Positions 35,030-45,383 are shown, numbered from the stretch's first letter. The stretch: 64,000 nucleotides of DNA from CATOSD01 sp965203135 (GCA_965203135.1 CBDBBO010000002.1:434001-498000), one strand, 5' to 3'. Numbers and translations: made by a program. The notes: generated by a model from the sequence alone, not told the origin.

Positions 35030-35578
35030 ATGGAACCCATCTTCTTGATCTGCATCGGAGCCGCCCTGTTCGCGCACGCATGGTACGCGATGGGAATGTA
35101 CAACGACGGACGCACCACCGGCATAGTCATGGGTGCGCTGGGCGCCGGCGCACTCATCGCCCTGACCGTCGACCCCGTGCTGGTCGGCACGGAGACCAGG
35201 GGAGCGCTGCAGGCCGCCGAAGTCAACGTCTTCAAGGCCCTCATCGTATTCTGGGCCATCTACGCCGGCGCCATGGCCGCCCACGGCATCTACGACTTCG
35301 ACGACCGCGCCATCGGATTCTTCGGTATCCCGCTCGCGGCGGTCAGCATCACTGTCGCGGTGTTCGCATCCACGCAGATGCTGAACGATTACGACTGGCC
35401 TGTCTGGCTTTCCTTTGCCCTCTCCGGAGTCCTCCTTGGCCTCGTCGGACTCGTGGTGTTCTTCAACCTCGCATGTATGCTCCGCGCGCTGAACGGTCTC
35501 GCGGCCTGGACCATGCTGGTGTTCTCCGTCGTAATCACAGCCATCGGTGTGGCCATCCTCACCACCGGCATAGCCTGA
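35030..35578 (+). CDS. Multi-pass membrane protein
   Basis: A 182-residue protein with about six hydrophobic helices and short loops. The length and topology, and the IYAGAMAAHGIYDFDDRAIGFF-like central part, remotely recall AmiS/UreI-type channels, but this is too weak to name it. ATG 35030 has GGAGGG at ideal spacing. It lies upstream of prkA by 109 bases, on the same strand. Confidence 0.65.
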   Translation: MEPIFLICIGAALFAHAWYAMGMYNDGRTTGIVMGALGAGALIALTVDPVLVGTETRGALQAAEVNVFKALIVFWAIYAGAMAAHGIYDFDDRAIGFFGIPLAAVSITVAVFASTQMLNDYDWPVWLSFALSGVLLGLVGLVVFFNLACMLRALNGLAAWTMLVFSVVITAIGVAILTTGIA

Positions 35579-35687
35579 CACACCGGTTCCGGCCTCCCGA
35601 CGCGCGATGATGGCGCACGCGCTTCGAAGGCCGCCCGGCGGTGGGGCGCCCCCTCGCGGCACCCCAATCTGAAATCGGGGAATTGAC

Positions 35688-37700
35688 ATGGCTACTGGAA
35701 AAAACATCAGCGACACCGCGTCGGGGCTGCTCACCGACGCCGAACGCGAGTTCGGCAGGTTCGATTGGGACGGCACGTTTGCGGACTACCTCGAGATGGT
35801 CATAGACGACCCGTCAATCTCCCGCCTGTCCCACAAACTGGTGTACGACGCCATAGTCGCACAGGGCATCGACGAGTCCCCCGCCGGCGATCCGATCTAC
35901 AGGCTGTTCAGAAACGAGATCTTCGGACTAGACGACACGCTGGCCAAGATCGTCCAGTACTTCGAGTCTTCCTCCCGCCGCCTTGAAATCCGCAAGCGCA
36001 TCCTGCTATTCGTCGGCCCGCCGGCGGGCGGTAAGTCATCCATAGTCGCCCTCATCAAGCAGGCACTGGAAAACTACACCCGCACCGACGCGGGCGCCGT
36101 GTACGCCATCAAGGGCTGCCCAATGCAGGAGGAGCCGCTGCACCTCATACCCCACCAGCTCAGGCCCAGGCTGCTGCGGGAGCACGGCATCTACGTCGAG
36201 GGCGACCTCTGCCCCAGGTGCCGGTACAGGGTACGAACGCACTACCAGGGCAGGATTTCCGACGTGCCGGTAACGCGCGTGGTCTTCTCCGAGCAGGAGG
36301 CCGTCGGCATCGGATACTACCTGGCCACCAACCCCAATCCCACTGACGCCTCGCTGCTTGTCGGCAGCATGGACCCCAGCCAGCTCGAGGGCGAGCGCCA
36401 CGAGGTCGCGGGCAAGACCTACCGCATGGACGGCGAGCTGAACGTCGCCAACCGCGGCCTGATGGAGTTCGTGGAGATGTTCAAGAGCGACTTCCATCTG
36501 CTCACCACGCTGCTGAGCCTCGCGCAGGAGCAGCTCATCAAGCTGGAACGTTTCGGCTCCGTCTACGCCGACGAGGCCATAATCGCCCACTCCAACGAGG
36601 GCGACTACAACAGTTTCCTGACCAACGAGTCCTCAGAAGCCCTCAGGGACAGGATTATCGCCATCCAGATTCCCTACAACCTCAGGGTGGACGACGAGGT
36701 GAGAGTGTACGAAAAGATGCTCGAGAGAAGCGGCCTCACCGGCACGCACGTGCCTCCGCTCACCCTCCCGACCATGAGCGTATTCGCCGTGCTCTCGCGG
36801 CTCGAGTCCGCGCCTGTCACATCCGGCATTTCGCTGGTCGAAAAGTTGAAACTATACAACGACCGCGGCAACGAGGAGTACGTGAAGCAGCTCAAGCGCC
36901 AGCAGCCCAACGAGGGCATGAACGGCATCTCGCCGCGTTTCGTGATGAACCGACTCAGCTCGGCCGCCAACCCACAGGACGTCACCTGCATCACGCCTCT
37001 CGCCGTGCTCGACAGCCTCTGGCAGGGCAGGTTCGAAAACATCAGCATCGACCAGGAAGAGCGAAACCGCTACATTCAGATTCTCACCGACACTGTTAAC
37101 GAATACAGCGAGCGCGCCAAGAAGGACGTGCAGAAGGCGTTCGAAGAGGACTTCGAAAACACCGCCGCCCGCCTGCTCCTGGACTACGTGGCGAACATCA
37201 CCGCCTACTGCACCGGTGGGCGCGTATACGACGAGAACACCGGCGAAAGCCGGGAAGTCAACGAGCTGTTAATGCGCGAGATGGAACGCCACGCCGACGT
37301 CCAGGAACGCGCCAAAAACAACTTCCGACACGAGATCTTCCGCCTGTTCAGGTCATGGGACGAGCGCGGCCTCGCCTACCACTACACCAGCGAGCCGCGA
37401 ACATCCCTGGCCATCGAAAGGCGGCTGTTCCCCAACGACAAGAAACTGCAGGACACGCTTGCGGAGCCGCGCCGCGAACGGGAAAAAGTCGAATGGGCGC
37501 GCAAGCGCCGCGCGATCTTCAACCGCCTCGTCAACCAGTACGGCTACTGCGATCGCTGCGCCGAGGACCTCCTGGGGTACGTCCTTCACGTTCTCGAGCG
37601 CAGGACCGTCCTGAAGTCTCTCCGCAACGAGGGAATCGAATGGCAGTGGCAGCTCAGTCCACCCTCGCCCACGCCGCTGCCGCTCCCCATCATGCCCTGA
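35688..37700 (+). CDS. prkA: PrkA-type AAA serine protein kinase
   Basis: A 670-residue member of the PrkA family, a AAA ATPase fused to a C-terminal kinase-like domain. Walker A GPPAGGKSS lies at about residues 109-117; ATNPNPTDASLLVGS, FVEMFKSD and IIAHSNEGDY are family-typical, and NGISPRFVMNRLS precedes the C-terminal domain. In Bacillus and proteobacteria PrkA sits with YhbH/YeaH and SpoVR/YcgB; neither is present here. The last residues (about SPPSPTPLPLPIMP) are low complexity, ending 12 bases before a palindromic repeat pair. Confidence 0.92.
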   Translation: MATGKNISDTASGLLTDAEREFGRFDWDGTFADYLEMVIDDPSISRLSHKLVYDAIVAQGIDESPAGDPIYRLFRNEIFGLDDTLAKIVQYFESSSRRLEIRKRILLFVGPPAGGKSSIVALIKQALENYTRTDAGAVYAIKGCPMQEEPLHLIPHQLRPRLLREHGIYVEGDLCPRCRYRVRTHYQGRISDVPVTRVVFSEQEAVGIGYYLATNPNPTDASLLVGSMDPSQLEGERHEVAGKTYRMDGELNVANRGLMEFVEMFKSDFHLLTTLLSLAQEQLIKLERFGSVYADEAIIAHSNEGDYNSFLTNESSEALRDRIIAIQIPYNLRVDDEVRVYEKMLERSGLTGTHVPPLTLPTMSVFAVLSRLESAPVTSGISLVEKLKLYNDRGNEEYVKQLKRQQPNEGMNGISPRFVMNRLSSAANPQDVTCITPLAVLDSLWQGRFENISIDQEERNRYIQILTDTVNEYSERAKKDVQKAFEEDFENTAARLLLDYVANITAYCTGGRVYDENTGESREVNELLMREMERHADVQERAKNNFRHEIFRLFRSWDERGLAYHYTSEPRTSLAIERRLFPNDKKLQDTLAEPRREREKVEWARKRRAIFNRLVNQYGYCDRCAEDLLGYVLHVLERRTVLKSLRNEGIEWQWQLSPPSPTPLPLPIMP

Positions 37701-37712
37701 CCCTTCCGGACT

Positions 37713-37752
37713 GTCCCCTCTCCCTCAATGGGAGAGGGCTAGGATGAGGGTG
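37713..37752 (+). repeat. Dispersed palindromic repeat, variant copy
   Basis: Variant CCCTCTCCCTCAATGGGAGAGGG core followed by CTAGGATGAGGGTG, the first of two tandem copies between convergent prkA and the rimI-like gene. Confidence 0.85.
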
Positions 37753-37761
37753 AACACCGCT

Positions 37762-37801
37762 GTCCCTTCCCCCGTCGAGGGGGAAGGTCAGGATGGGGGT
37801 G
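37762..37801 (+). repeat. Dispersed palindromic repeat copy
   Basis: CCTTCCCCCGTCGAGGGGGAAGG core plus TCAGGATGGGGGTG, nearly identical to the copy at 13738-13777. The start-to-start distance from the upstream variant is 49 bases. Confidence 0.88.
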
Positions 37802-37806
37802 ACGCC

Positions 37807-38520
37807 CTACCAGCCCCGGCAGGCGCGGCCCCACCGCCGTTCGTGGTCGGCAACCAGCCGCCGAAAACCTTCCCCGTACGAGGGCGCTCGTATCGAGCCG
37901 GTCGTCATGATCAGCGCGTCTTCGCGGTTGTCGGCGTAGTACCCCTTGCGCAGCCCTCTCTTCGTGAATCCATACTTGGTGTACAGATTCTGGGCCACGT
38001 GATTGGACACCCGCACCTCAAGCGTCAGCCGGTCCGCGTTATGCTCCAGGGCCTGCTCTATCGCCGCGATCAGCAGCAGCTCCCCCACTCCCATGCCCCG
38101 GTACACGGTGCGCACGCCCACCGAAACGATGTGCGCCTCGTCCAGGACCTGCCAGGTGCCCAGAAATCCCGTCAAGTACTGCTGTCCCGGCTCCCACGCG
38201 GTGGTGCGCCATGGCAAGAGCCCCCTGGCGTTTCGGATGAACCTCCGCACGCCGCCTTGCCCGGCGTCAACCTCTTCTTCAACCTCGACGTAGGGATTGG
38301 GCGCCTCGTCGCTCTCCACCTCCTCCCTGCGCCAGGCCACCAGGTAGCGCGCCACCCTGTTGCCCAGCTCGCGTGTAAACGACGTCGGAGGGAACGTCTC
38401 CGGGAACGCGTCGCGCTCGATCTCGGCGGCCTGCGCCACGTCATCGACGCCGAGCGGGCGCACCGCGAACGGCATCTGCCGCACCGCGCCGACATCCGCC
38501 CGCTGTCGCGTGCTCTTCAT
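37807..38520 (-). CDS. rimI: RimI-like GNAT acetyltransferase
   Basis: A GNAT N-acetyltransferase resembling RimI, which acetylates the N terminus of ribosomal protein S18. VRPLGVDDVAQAAEIERDAFP at the start of the domain, acetyl-CoA loop VYRGMGVGELLL, and VRVSNHVAQNLYTKYGF then RKGYYADNREDALIM are strong RimI signatures. Unusually, about 50 residues are inserted in the middle (acidic EVESDEAPNPYVEVEEEVD, then RFIRNARGLLPWR). From ATG 38520 it is 237 residues; an ATG at 38475 is a plausible shorter start. Usual partners tsaB and tsaD are not adjacent. Confidence 0.85.
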   Translation of the reverse strand: MKSTRQRADVGAVRQMPFAVRPLGVDDVAQAAEIERDAFPETFPPTSFTRELGNRVARYLVAWRREEVESDEAPNPYVEVEEEVDAGQGGVRRFIRNARGLLPWRTTAWEPGQQYLTGFLGTWQVLDEAHIVSVGVRTVYRGMGVGELLLIAAIEQALEHNADRLTLEVRVSNHVAQNLYTKYGFTKRGLRKGYYADNREDALIMTTGSIRAPSYGEGFRRLVADHERRWGRACRGW

Positions 38521-38575
38521 GGCGTACACGGTCCCGCTCGGTGGGCCTGCCCCGAGCATGCCGAACGGGTTGGCA

Positions 38576-39145
38576 TCAGAACGGAATCCCCCACAACGAG
38601 TACCAGGACTCCAGGCTCTTCTCCACGGGCAGTTCCTCCTGCTCCATCACCGCTCCCAGCCGCATCTCGGCGGCATTGTCGCGGCTCTCCGGCCCCGAAA
38701 GCACCAGCGGATAGAAGTAGCCCCTCTTGACGTTGTAAACCCAGTAGGCCTTCTTGCCGTCGTACTCCAGCCCGAACACGGCTGCCAGAATGCGGTCGCC
38801 AAACCCCTGCTCGGTTATCGTCTCTCCCACCAGGTGCAGCGTCGTCGCGAGGTCGTCGAAGTCCTCGTCCTGCAGCGTCACCCACTTGGTGCCGTAGGTG
38901 TCGTCCACCACATCGAACGCGGTGCCCGTCGTCCTCTCGCTCACCGCGAGAATGTCGCGGATCTCCTGCTCCAGGTTCTCGAAGAAGCTCGATTCCACCG
39001 GGTTGAACACCAGGCCCGCCCGGTCCGTCAGCTTCAGGTCGCTCCGCCCCTCCAGCGACGCACCCGCCGTCACCACCGCGAAGTACTGCTCCCTCCTCGG
39101 CCTGCGAAGCCTGTTGCGTCCCAGCAGCGAGTCAAGAAACCCCAT
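38576..39145 (-). CDS. pspAB: PspA-associated protein PspAB
   Basis: A 189-residue protein starting MGFLDSLLGRNRLRRP, with the domain pattern (FNPVESSFFENLEQEI, VVDDTYGTKWVTLQDEDFDDLATTLHLVGETITEQGFG) of PspAB, a small protein linked to the phage-shock/membrane-stress response in actinobacteria and archaea. It lies 3 bases downstream of htpX in the same operon, which is the usual gene pairing. No pspA is in the window. Confidence 0.85.
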   Translation of the reverse strand: MGFLDSLLGRNRLRRPRREQYFAVVTAGASLEGRSDLKLTDRAGLVFNPVESSFFENLEQEIRDILAVSERTTGTAFDVVDDTYGTKWVTLQDEDFDDLATTLHLVGETITEQGFGDRILAAVFGLEYDGKKAYWVYNVKRGYFYPLVLSGPESRDNAAEMRLGAVMEQEELPVEKSLESWYSLWGIPF

Positions 39146-39148
39146 ACT

Positions 39149-40081
39149 CTAACCTCGCAGCCCCCGCTCCATGTCCCGCTGCATCTCTCTCAGCTTTTCG
39201 ATGCGCGCCTCCACCGGCGGGTGGCTCGCGAACAGGGAGGCTCCACCGCTCTGCTTCAGCTTGGGAATGATGAAGAATGCGTTCGCGTGCTCCACCTGCC
39301 GCAGGTCCTTCTCCGGAATGCGGTACATGTCGTCGCTTATCTTCGCCAGCGCCGACGCGAGCTGTAGCGGCGCTCCCGTGATCACCGCGCCGCCCCGGTC
39401 CGCCGCGAACTCCCTGTACCTCGACAGCGCCATGATGAGAAGCTGGCTCAGGAAGTACACCAGTATCGTGCCCACGTACACCGCCAGCATCACGAGCATG
39501 AACTGCCCCGCGTCGCGGTTGTCGCTGTCGCGGCCGCCGAATCCCCCGAACAGGCTGACCCAGAACAGCATCTGCATCAGAAAGCCGGCCGCGATTACGA
39601 TTATGCTCGCCCACGTCAGCACCGCCACGTCGCGATTCTTCACGTGCGCCATCTCGTGCGCCAGCACCGCCTCCAATTCGCGGTCCGTAAGCCGGCGCGT
39701 CAGCCCGGTCGTCACCGCCACGACGGCGTTGCTGGGATTGCGCCCCGTCGCGAACGCGTTGGGCACCGGCGTGTCCATCACGGCGATGTGCTTGGGCTTG
39801 GGCATGTCCGCCATGGCCGCCAGCCGCTCCACCATCGCGTGAAGCCGCGGCTCCTCGTCCGGCTCCACGATCTTCGCGCCGGTAGCCATGAGCACCAGCT
39901 TGTCCGAGGAATAGTACTGGAACACCGCCATGCCGACCGATATCGCCAGCACGAAGAACCAGGGAACCCCCGCGAAGAGCAGCAGCCCCATGAACGCTAT
40001 GTACAGACACCCGAGCAGAAACACCGTGAACATCATTCGGAAGGTCAGCTCGGTATCCCTCCCGTAACCGTGTTGCCTCAT
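39149..40081 (-). CDS. htpX: Membrane zinc metalloprotease HtpX
   Basis: A 310-residue M48 metallopeptidase of the cytoplasmic membrane that degrades misfolded membrane proteins. Two hydrophobic segments lie near the N terminus, HEMAHVKNRD near residue 140 carries the zinc-binding HExxH, two more hydrophobic segments follow, and FAADRGGA carries the third ligand Glu. The C terminus has LFASHPPVEARIEKL. It is first gene of the htpX-pspAB pair, consistent with a membrane-stress operon. Confidence 0.96.
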   Translation of the reverse strand: MRQHGYGRDTELTFRMMFTVFLLGCLYIAFMGLLLFAGVPWFFVLAISVGMAVFQYYSSDKLVLMATGAKIVEPDEEPRLHAMVERLAAMADMPKPKHIAVMDTPVPNAFATGRNPSNAVVAVTTGLTRRLTDRELEAVLAHEMAHVKNRDVAVLTWASIIVIAAGFLMQMLFWVSLFGGFGGRDSDNRDAGQFMLVMLAVYVGTILVYFLSQLLIMALSRYREFAADRGGAVITGAPLQLASALAKISDDMYRIPEKDLRQVEHANAFFIIPKLKQSGGASLFASHPPVEARIEKLREMQRDMERGLRG

Positions 40082-40303
40082 CCGGAACCCCCGCTCAAGT
40101 AGACTCTTACCTACCCGCCATTGCCGTCACTCCACCCCCAATTCACCCCCCGCTCCGTCTCGCATTATACGAAATTATACACCAGCGCTCAGTCTGAGGC
40201 GGAAACGCCCCGGCGGTATCCCGTCCGCCGCTTCTCTGATACCATGTTCGCTCACGTTTGCACACCCGCCGCGGCTTCCACCCGCGGCCAGGAGGACCCC
40301 AGC

Positions 40304-43300
40304 TTGCAGACCCTGTTCGGCATCGACACCGACGTGCTGATGGTCGTCGTGCTCGGCGCGCTCGTCGGCATACTCGCGGCGCTCGCCTTTACGGCGCTAT
40401 TCAACCGCGTCATGCTCAAGATAGGCGTCCGAAATCTCCCCAGGCGCCCCGCGCAGACCGCCCTCATCGTCGTGGGCCTCATGCTGAGCACCCTCATCAT
40501 ATCCGCCGCGCTCGGCACCGGCGACACGATCTACTACAGCATACGCAACAGCGTCGTCGAAGGACTGGGCGAGATCGACGAGGTGCTCGCTCCCGGCGAT
40601 ATCGAGCAACCCGACCTGCGCGGCGACCCCTACTTCCCCATCGAGCGTTTCGACGCGCTCGCCTCCGAGCTCGACCGAGACGCCGACATCGACGGCCTGG
40701 CTCCCTCGATCTCCGAAGAATTGCCCGCGGTAAACCCCGAAAGCCGCCTCAGCGAAGGGAGCATGCGCGTCTTCGCCATCGCCCCGTCAAGGCTGGGCGT
40801 CTTTGGCCCCGTCCTCGACGCCAACGGCGACGAAGCGCGGCTCGAAGACTTGGGCGAGGGCGAAGCATACATCAACGAAGAGGCCGCCGACGAGCTGGAC
40901 GCCTCGGCCGGCGACGCCATCGTCTTGTACACCCAGGACGGCGAGACGCCGCTGCGCGTGAGCCGCGTGGTCCAGGACGGCGGCCTGGCCGGCCAGGAGC
41001 CGACCGCGCTCCTAACGCTGGACGCGGCCCAGCGCATGTTCGGCAAGCCGGGCCAGATCAACTCCGTTCTGGTGTCCAACCGCGGCGACGGCGAGCAGGG
41101 CGCGGAGCTGAGCGACGAGGTTACCGAGCGTCTGCGCGGCCTGCTGACCGACCGCGCCGCTGCCGAGGGCATCGTCGCCCTCCTGTCCGACCCGGCCGTG
41201 CTGGACTCGCTGGACGAAGCGGCCGCCGACCTGGAGCCGGAGTCGCACCGGGAGGACGTGCTGCGAGCCGCCTCACTGCTCCGCGCGGGCGAGGCCACGC
41301 CCGAACTCGTCAGCCTTCTTGCCGAGCAGAGTGTTGCGGCGCAAATGATGCTGGCTGTCGAGCGCGTAAAGGGCCGAGAGGCCGCGTTCCAGGCGTTCGG
41401 CCTCTTCTCTCAACTCAACTCGCTCACCGTCCGCCCCATCAAGAAGCAGTTTCTGGAGTTGGCCGACCAGGTATCCAACGCCATCACCTCCATATTCGTC
41501 ATACTCGGCACCTTTTCCGTCATCGCCGGCGTCATGCTCATATTCCTCATATTCGTCATGCTGGCCGCCGAGCGGAAGCCGGAGATGGGCATAGCCCGGG
41601 CCGTCGGCATGAAACGCCGCCACCTGGTGCAGTCGTTCGTGTACGAAGGCATGGCATACGACCTGGCCTCAGCGCTGGTGGGCGCGCTGCTCGGCATCGG
41701 CGTCGGCCTGCTGATGGTGACGGTCATGGCCGCCATCTTCGCCGACAACAATGAAGGCTTCGAACTCGCGCCCAGCTACACCCTGCGCAGCTTCATCATC
41801 TCCTACAGCCTCGGCGTGGTGCTCACGTTCGCCACCGTGCTGGTTTCGTCGTACCGCGCCAGCCAGTTGAACATCGTGGCGGCCATACGCGATCTGCCGG
41901 AGGTTCTCCAGTCGTCCCGGGCCGAGTCGCGCCTGCGGATGCTGCTGCGCTCCGTCGGCCGGCCCGTCGTCTTCCTGGCCGCCGCTTACGCCAACCTGCG
42001 TTCGGGCAGCACCTGGCCCGCGCTGGGGCGGCTGGCACTCGCCCTGCTGTGGGTGGTCGTGTTCCCCATTTGGATTGCGGACGTACTGTCGTCGGTGATT
42101 AGGTTGTGCGCCGCCGGCCTGCGCCACGGCTGGCTGACGTTCGTCGTGGGAGCGGTGCTGGTGGCTCTGGGCCTCTGGAGCGAGCAGGCCGCGCCTTTCA
42201 CCATCGGCGTCACGACGGCCCTGATCGGCATCGGCCTGATGCTGCGCGGCCTGTACACGCGGCGGAACTGGAGCGCGCGGGCGCAGAACGACCTCACCGC
42301 CGTGGTGATTGCCGCCGTGTGCCTGTTCTGGCTGGTGGTGGGCGTAACCCAGTCCCAGGCCTACACCGTGGCGCTGAGCCTCGTGGCGGCCGGATTCGAG
42401 GCGATTCGCCAGTTGTCCCTGAGAAAGCAGGCCGTCAACATAGAGCTGGAAGACAAACACGCCTTCACCTTCGTCGGGCTGTCGATCATCCTCTTCTGGA
42501 TAACGCCTTTCGACGCGCTCGAGTTCGTGGTGCCGGAGCTCAGCTCCAACATCGAGATGTTCCTCATCTCCGGCGTGTGCATGGTCGCGGCCGCCGTGTG
42601 GATTGTCATCTACAACGCAGACCTCATCACCGGCGCGCTCGCCTGGGCGCTGGGGCTGTTCCCCCGTCTGCGCCCCGCCATCAACACCGCCATCGCCTAC
42701 GCGCTCCACTCCAAGATACGCACCGGCCTGACGCTGGCCATGCTGTCGCTGGTCATATTCACGCTCATAGTCATGTCCACGCTCACCAGGTCTTTCGGCC
42801 AGGCGCTGGAAGACGTAGACTCCGTAACCGGCGGCTGGGACGTGTCGGCGGTTTCCAACTACAGCACGCCGGTGGACGACTTCCGCGGCGGCCTTGCCGC
42901 GTCGCTCGGCGATCGCGCGGGCGACGTGGCCGCCGTTGGCGCCTACAGCACGCTGCCCGTCGAGGCGCGTCAGCCGGGAGCGGAATCTCAGGACTGGAAG
43001 TCATACCGCGTGCAGGGAGCCGACGCCGAGTACCTGGCGCAGAGCCAATACAACATCCAGATGATGAGCCGCGAGCACGGCGAGACGAGCGAGGACATAT
43101 GGGCCGCGCTGCGAAACGATCCCAGCCTCGCGATAGTGGACCAGTTCGCCGTGCCCTCTCGCGGCGGAAACTTCGGCCAGATAGGCGGTCCGGAGTTCAA
43201 GATAGACGGCTTCTATATCGGCGATGACGAGATGCCCGCGACCCGGATTGAGCTGCGCGACTCCCGAACCGGGAACGTCGCCACGGTGACCGTGATAGGC

Positions 43301-43927
43301 GTGCTGGACGCCCTGGCGGACCGTATTGGCCTGGTGGTGACGTCCAAGTCCGTGCTCGACCAACTCGCCGGCGAGCCTGTGCCCTTCACCGCCCACCGCC
43401 TGAAGCTCAACCCGGGCGCTGATGCCGCGGCGGTTGCGCGTGACGTGGAGGCCGCCTTCCTCGAGAACGGTCTGGAAACCACCGTGCTTGCCGAGGAGTT
43501 GGCCGAGGATCGCGAGGCCAACGTAGCAATCAACCGCCTGTTGCAAGGCTTCATGGCCACCGGCCTGCTGGTGGGCATAGCCGCGCTGGGCGTCATAAGC
43601 CTGCGCGCCGTCGTGGAACGCCGCCAGCAGATCGGCGTGCTCAAGGCGATAGGCTACCGGCGCGGCATGATCCTGGCCAGCTACCTGATCGAGTCCTCCT
43701 TCATCTCGCTGCTGGGCATACTGATAGGTGTCGGGCTGGGAACGCTGTTGTCCATAAACCTCGTGGACGAAATCGCACGGGAGGTGCCGGGGCTGACGTT
43801 CACCGTCCCATGGGGCGAGCTCGCCATCATCGTAGGCCTGGCTTACGTCTTTTCGCTGCTCACCACCTTCGTGCCCGCGCGCCAGGCCGCCGGCATTTAC
43901 CCCGCCGAGGCCCTGCGTTACGCCTAG
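40304..43927 (+). CDS. Giant FtsX-type ABC permease 3
   Basis: A 1207-residue membrane protein. The N terminus (RRPAQTALIVVGLMLSTLIIS) starts a MacB-like fold. Core FtsX modules end around residues 428 (MGIARAVGMKRRHLVQSF) and 1110-1200 (IGVLKAIGYRRGMILASYLIES). I start it at TTG 40304, preceded by GGAGGA at 7 bases, although the frame opens upstream to 40121. Two weak TATAC boxes lie at 40166 and 40176. Unlike the permeases at 4695 and 8353, it has no ATPase gene beside it, so it must share one or work alone. Confidence 0.82.
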   Translation: MQTLFGIDTDVLMVVVLGALVGILAALAFTALFNRVMLKIGVRNLPRRPAQTALIVVGLMLSTLIISAALGTGDTIYYSIRNSVVEGLGEIDEVLAPGDIEQPDLRGDPYFPIERFDALASELDRDADIDGLAPSISEELPAVNPESRLSEGSMRVFAIAPSRLGVFGPVLDANGDEARLEDLGEGEAYINEEAADELDASAGDAIVLYTQDGETPLRVSRVVQDGGLAGQEPTALLTLDAAQRMFGKPGQINSVLVSNRGDGEQGAELSDEVTERLRGLLTDRAAAEGIVALLSDPAVLDSLDEAAADLEPESHREDVLRAASLLRAGEATPELVSLLAEQSVAAQMMLAVERVKGREAAFQAFGLFSQLNSLTVRPIKKQFLELADQVSNAITSIFVILGTFSVIAGVMLIFLIFVMLAAERKPEMGIARAVGMKRRHLVQSFVYEGMAYDLASALVGALLGIGVGLLMVTVMAAIFADNNEGFELAPSYTLRSFIISYSLGVVLTFATVLVSSYRASQLNIVAAIRDLPEVLQSSRAESRLRMLLRSVGRPVVFLAAAYANLRSGSTWPALGRLALALLWVVVFPIWIADVLSSVIRLCAAGLRHGWLTFVVGAVLVALGLWSEQAAPFTIGVTTALIGIGLMLRGLYTRRNWSARAQNDLTAVVIAAVCLFWLVVGVTQSQAYTVALSLVAAGFEAIRQLSLRKQAVNIELEDKHAFTFVGLSIILFWITPFDALEFVVPELSSNIEMFLISGVCMVAAAVWIVIYNADLITGALAWALGLFPRLRPAINTAIAYALHSKIRTGLTLAMLSLVIFTLIVMSTLTRSFGQALEDVDSVTGGWDVSAVSNYSTPVDDFRGGLAASLGDRAGDVAAVGAYSTLPVEARQPGAESQDWKSYRVQGADAEYLAQSQYNIQMMSREHGETSEDIWAALRNDPSLAIVDQFAVPSRGGNFGQIGGPEFKIDGFYIGDDEMPATRIELRDSRTGNVATVTVIGVLDALADRIGLVVTSKSVLDQLAGEPVPFTAHRLKLNPGADAAAVARDVEAAFLENGLETTVLAEELAEDREANVAINRLLQGFMATGLLVGIAALGVISLRAVVERRQQIGVLKAIGYRRGMILASYLIESSFISLLGILIGVGLGTLLSINLVDEIAREVPGLTFTVPWGELAIIVGLAYVFSLLTTFVPARQAAGIYPAEALRYA

Positions 43928-43933
43928 AGCACA

Positions 43934-44944
<1,011 letters not shown>

Positions 44945-44988
44945 CGACGCGCCCATGTCCCTGTCATAGCGAGGCGCCCCGGACCTGC

Positions 44989-45013
44989 CATTCCGAGCGT
45001 AGCCGAGGAATCT
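44989..45013 (+). repeat. CATTCCGAGCGTAGCCGAGGAATCT repeat
   Basis: Palindrome-like intergenic motif (ATTCC/GGAAT arms) related in its GAGCGtAGCCGA core to the copy at 34780-34806. It occupies most of the gap between holB and the small RicT-like gene. Confidence 0.5.
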
Positions 45014-45068
45014 AAAGCGGTCGCCCCAAGACCCGGCCTTTCCTCCAAGCACAAGGGAGAACAAGAAA

Positions 45069-45278
45069 ATGCCAAACCCCGCAGGAGTCCGATTCGAGTC
45101 GTCCGGACCCGTACACTACTTCGATGCCGGCGGCATTCCGCTGGAGACCGGCGACCGCGTTCTGGTCGAGACCGACGGCGTCCCGCGAGAGGGCACGGTC
45201 GTGTTCAGACCCGACCAGGTCCTCTTCTCCGACCTGCGCGGTCCCATGGGCCGCGTCATTCAAAAGGCCGAGCGCTAA
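45069..45278 (+). CDS. Small RicT/PSP1 N-terminus-like protein
   Basis: A 69-residue protein in which VHYFDAGGIPLETGDRVLVETDGVPREG matches the start of PSP1-domain proteins (RicT/YaaT), where this motif begins a beta-barrel. The rest of the PSP1 domain, with its cysteines, is missing. In Bacillus ricT directly follows holB, as here. ATG is preceded by AGGGAG. It may be a reduced, functional homologue or a relic; no broken downstream remainder is visible in the next 280 bases. Confidence 0.6.
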   Translation: MPNPAGVRFESSGPVHYFDAGGIPLETGDRVLVETDGVPREGTVVFRPDQVLFSDLRGPMGRVIQKAER

Positions 45279-45322
45279 CCCAACGTCCCTTCCAGCGCTT
45301 GCAACGACCCCCACCTGGGCGC

Positions 45323-45328
45323 TACAAT
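45323..45328 (+). promoter_or_regulatory. Putative -10 of pyr operon
   Basis: TACAAT in GGGCGCTACAATGTCC, 56 bases before the PyrR-binding loop and 232 bases before the pyrR start. A convincing -35 is not seen. Confidence 0.5.
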
Positions 45329-45383
45329 GTCCGCCGACGAACAAGGGCGCGCCGCTGCTGGCGCGCCTTGGCCCCTTTAAGGC

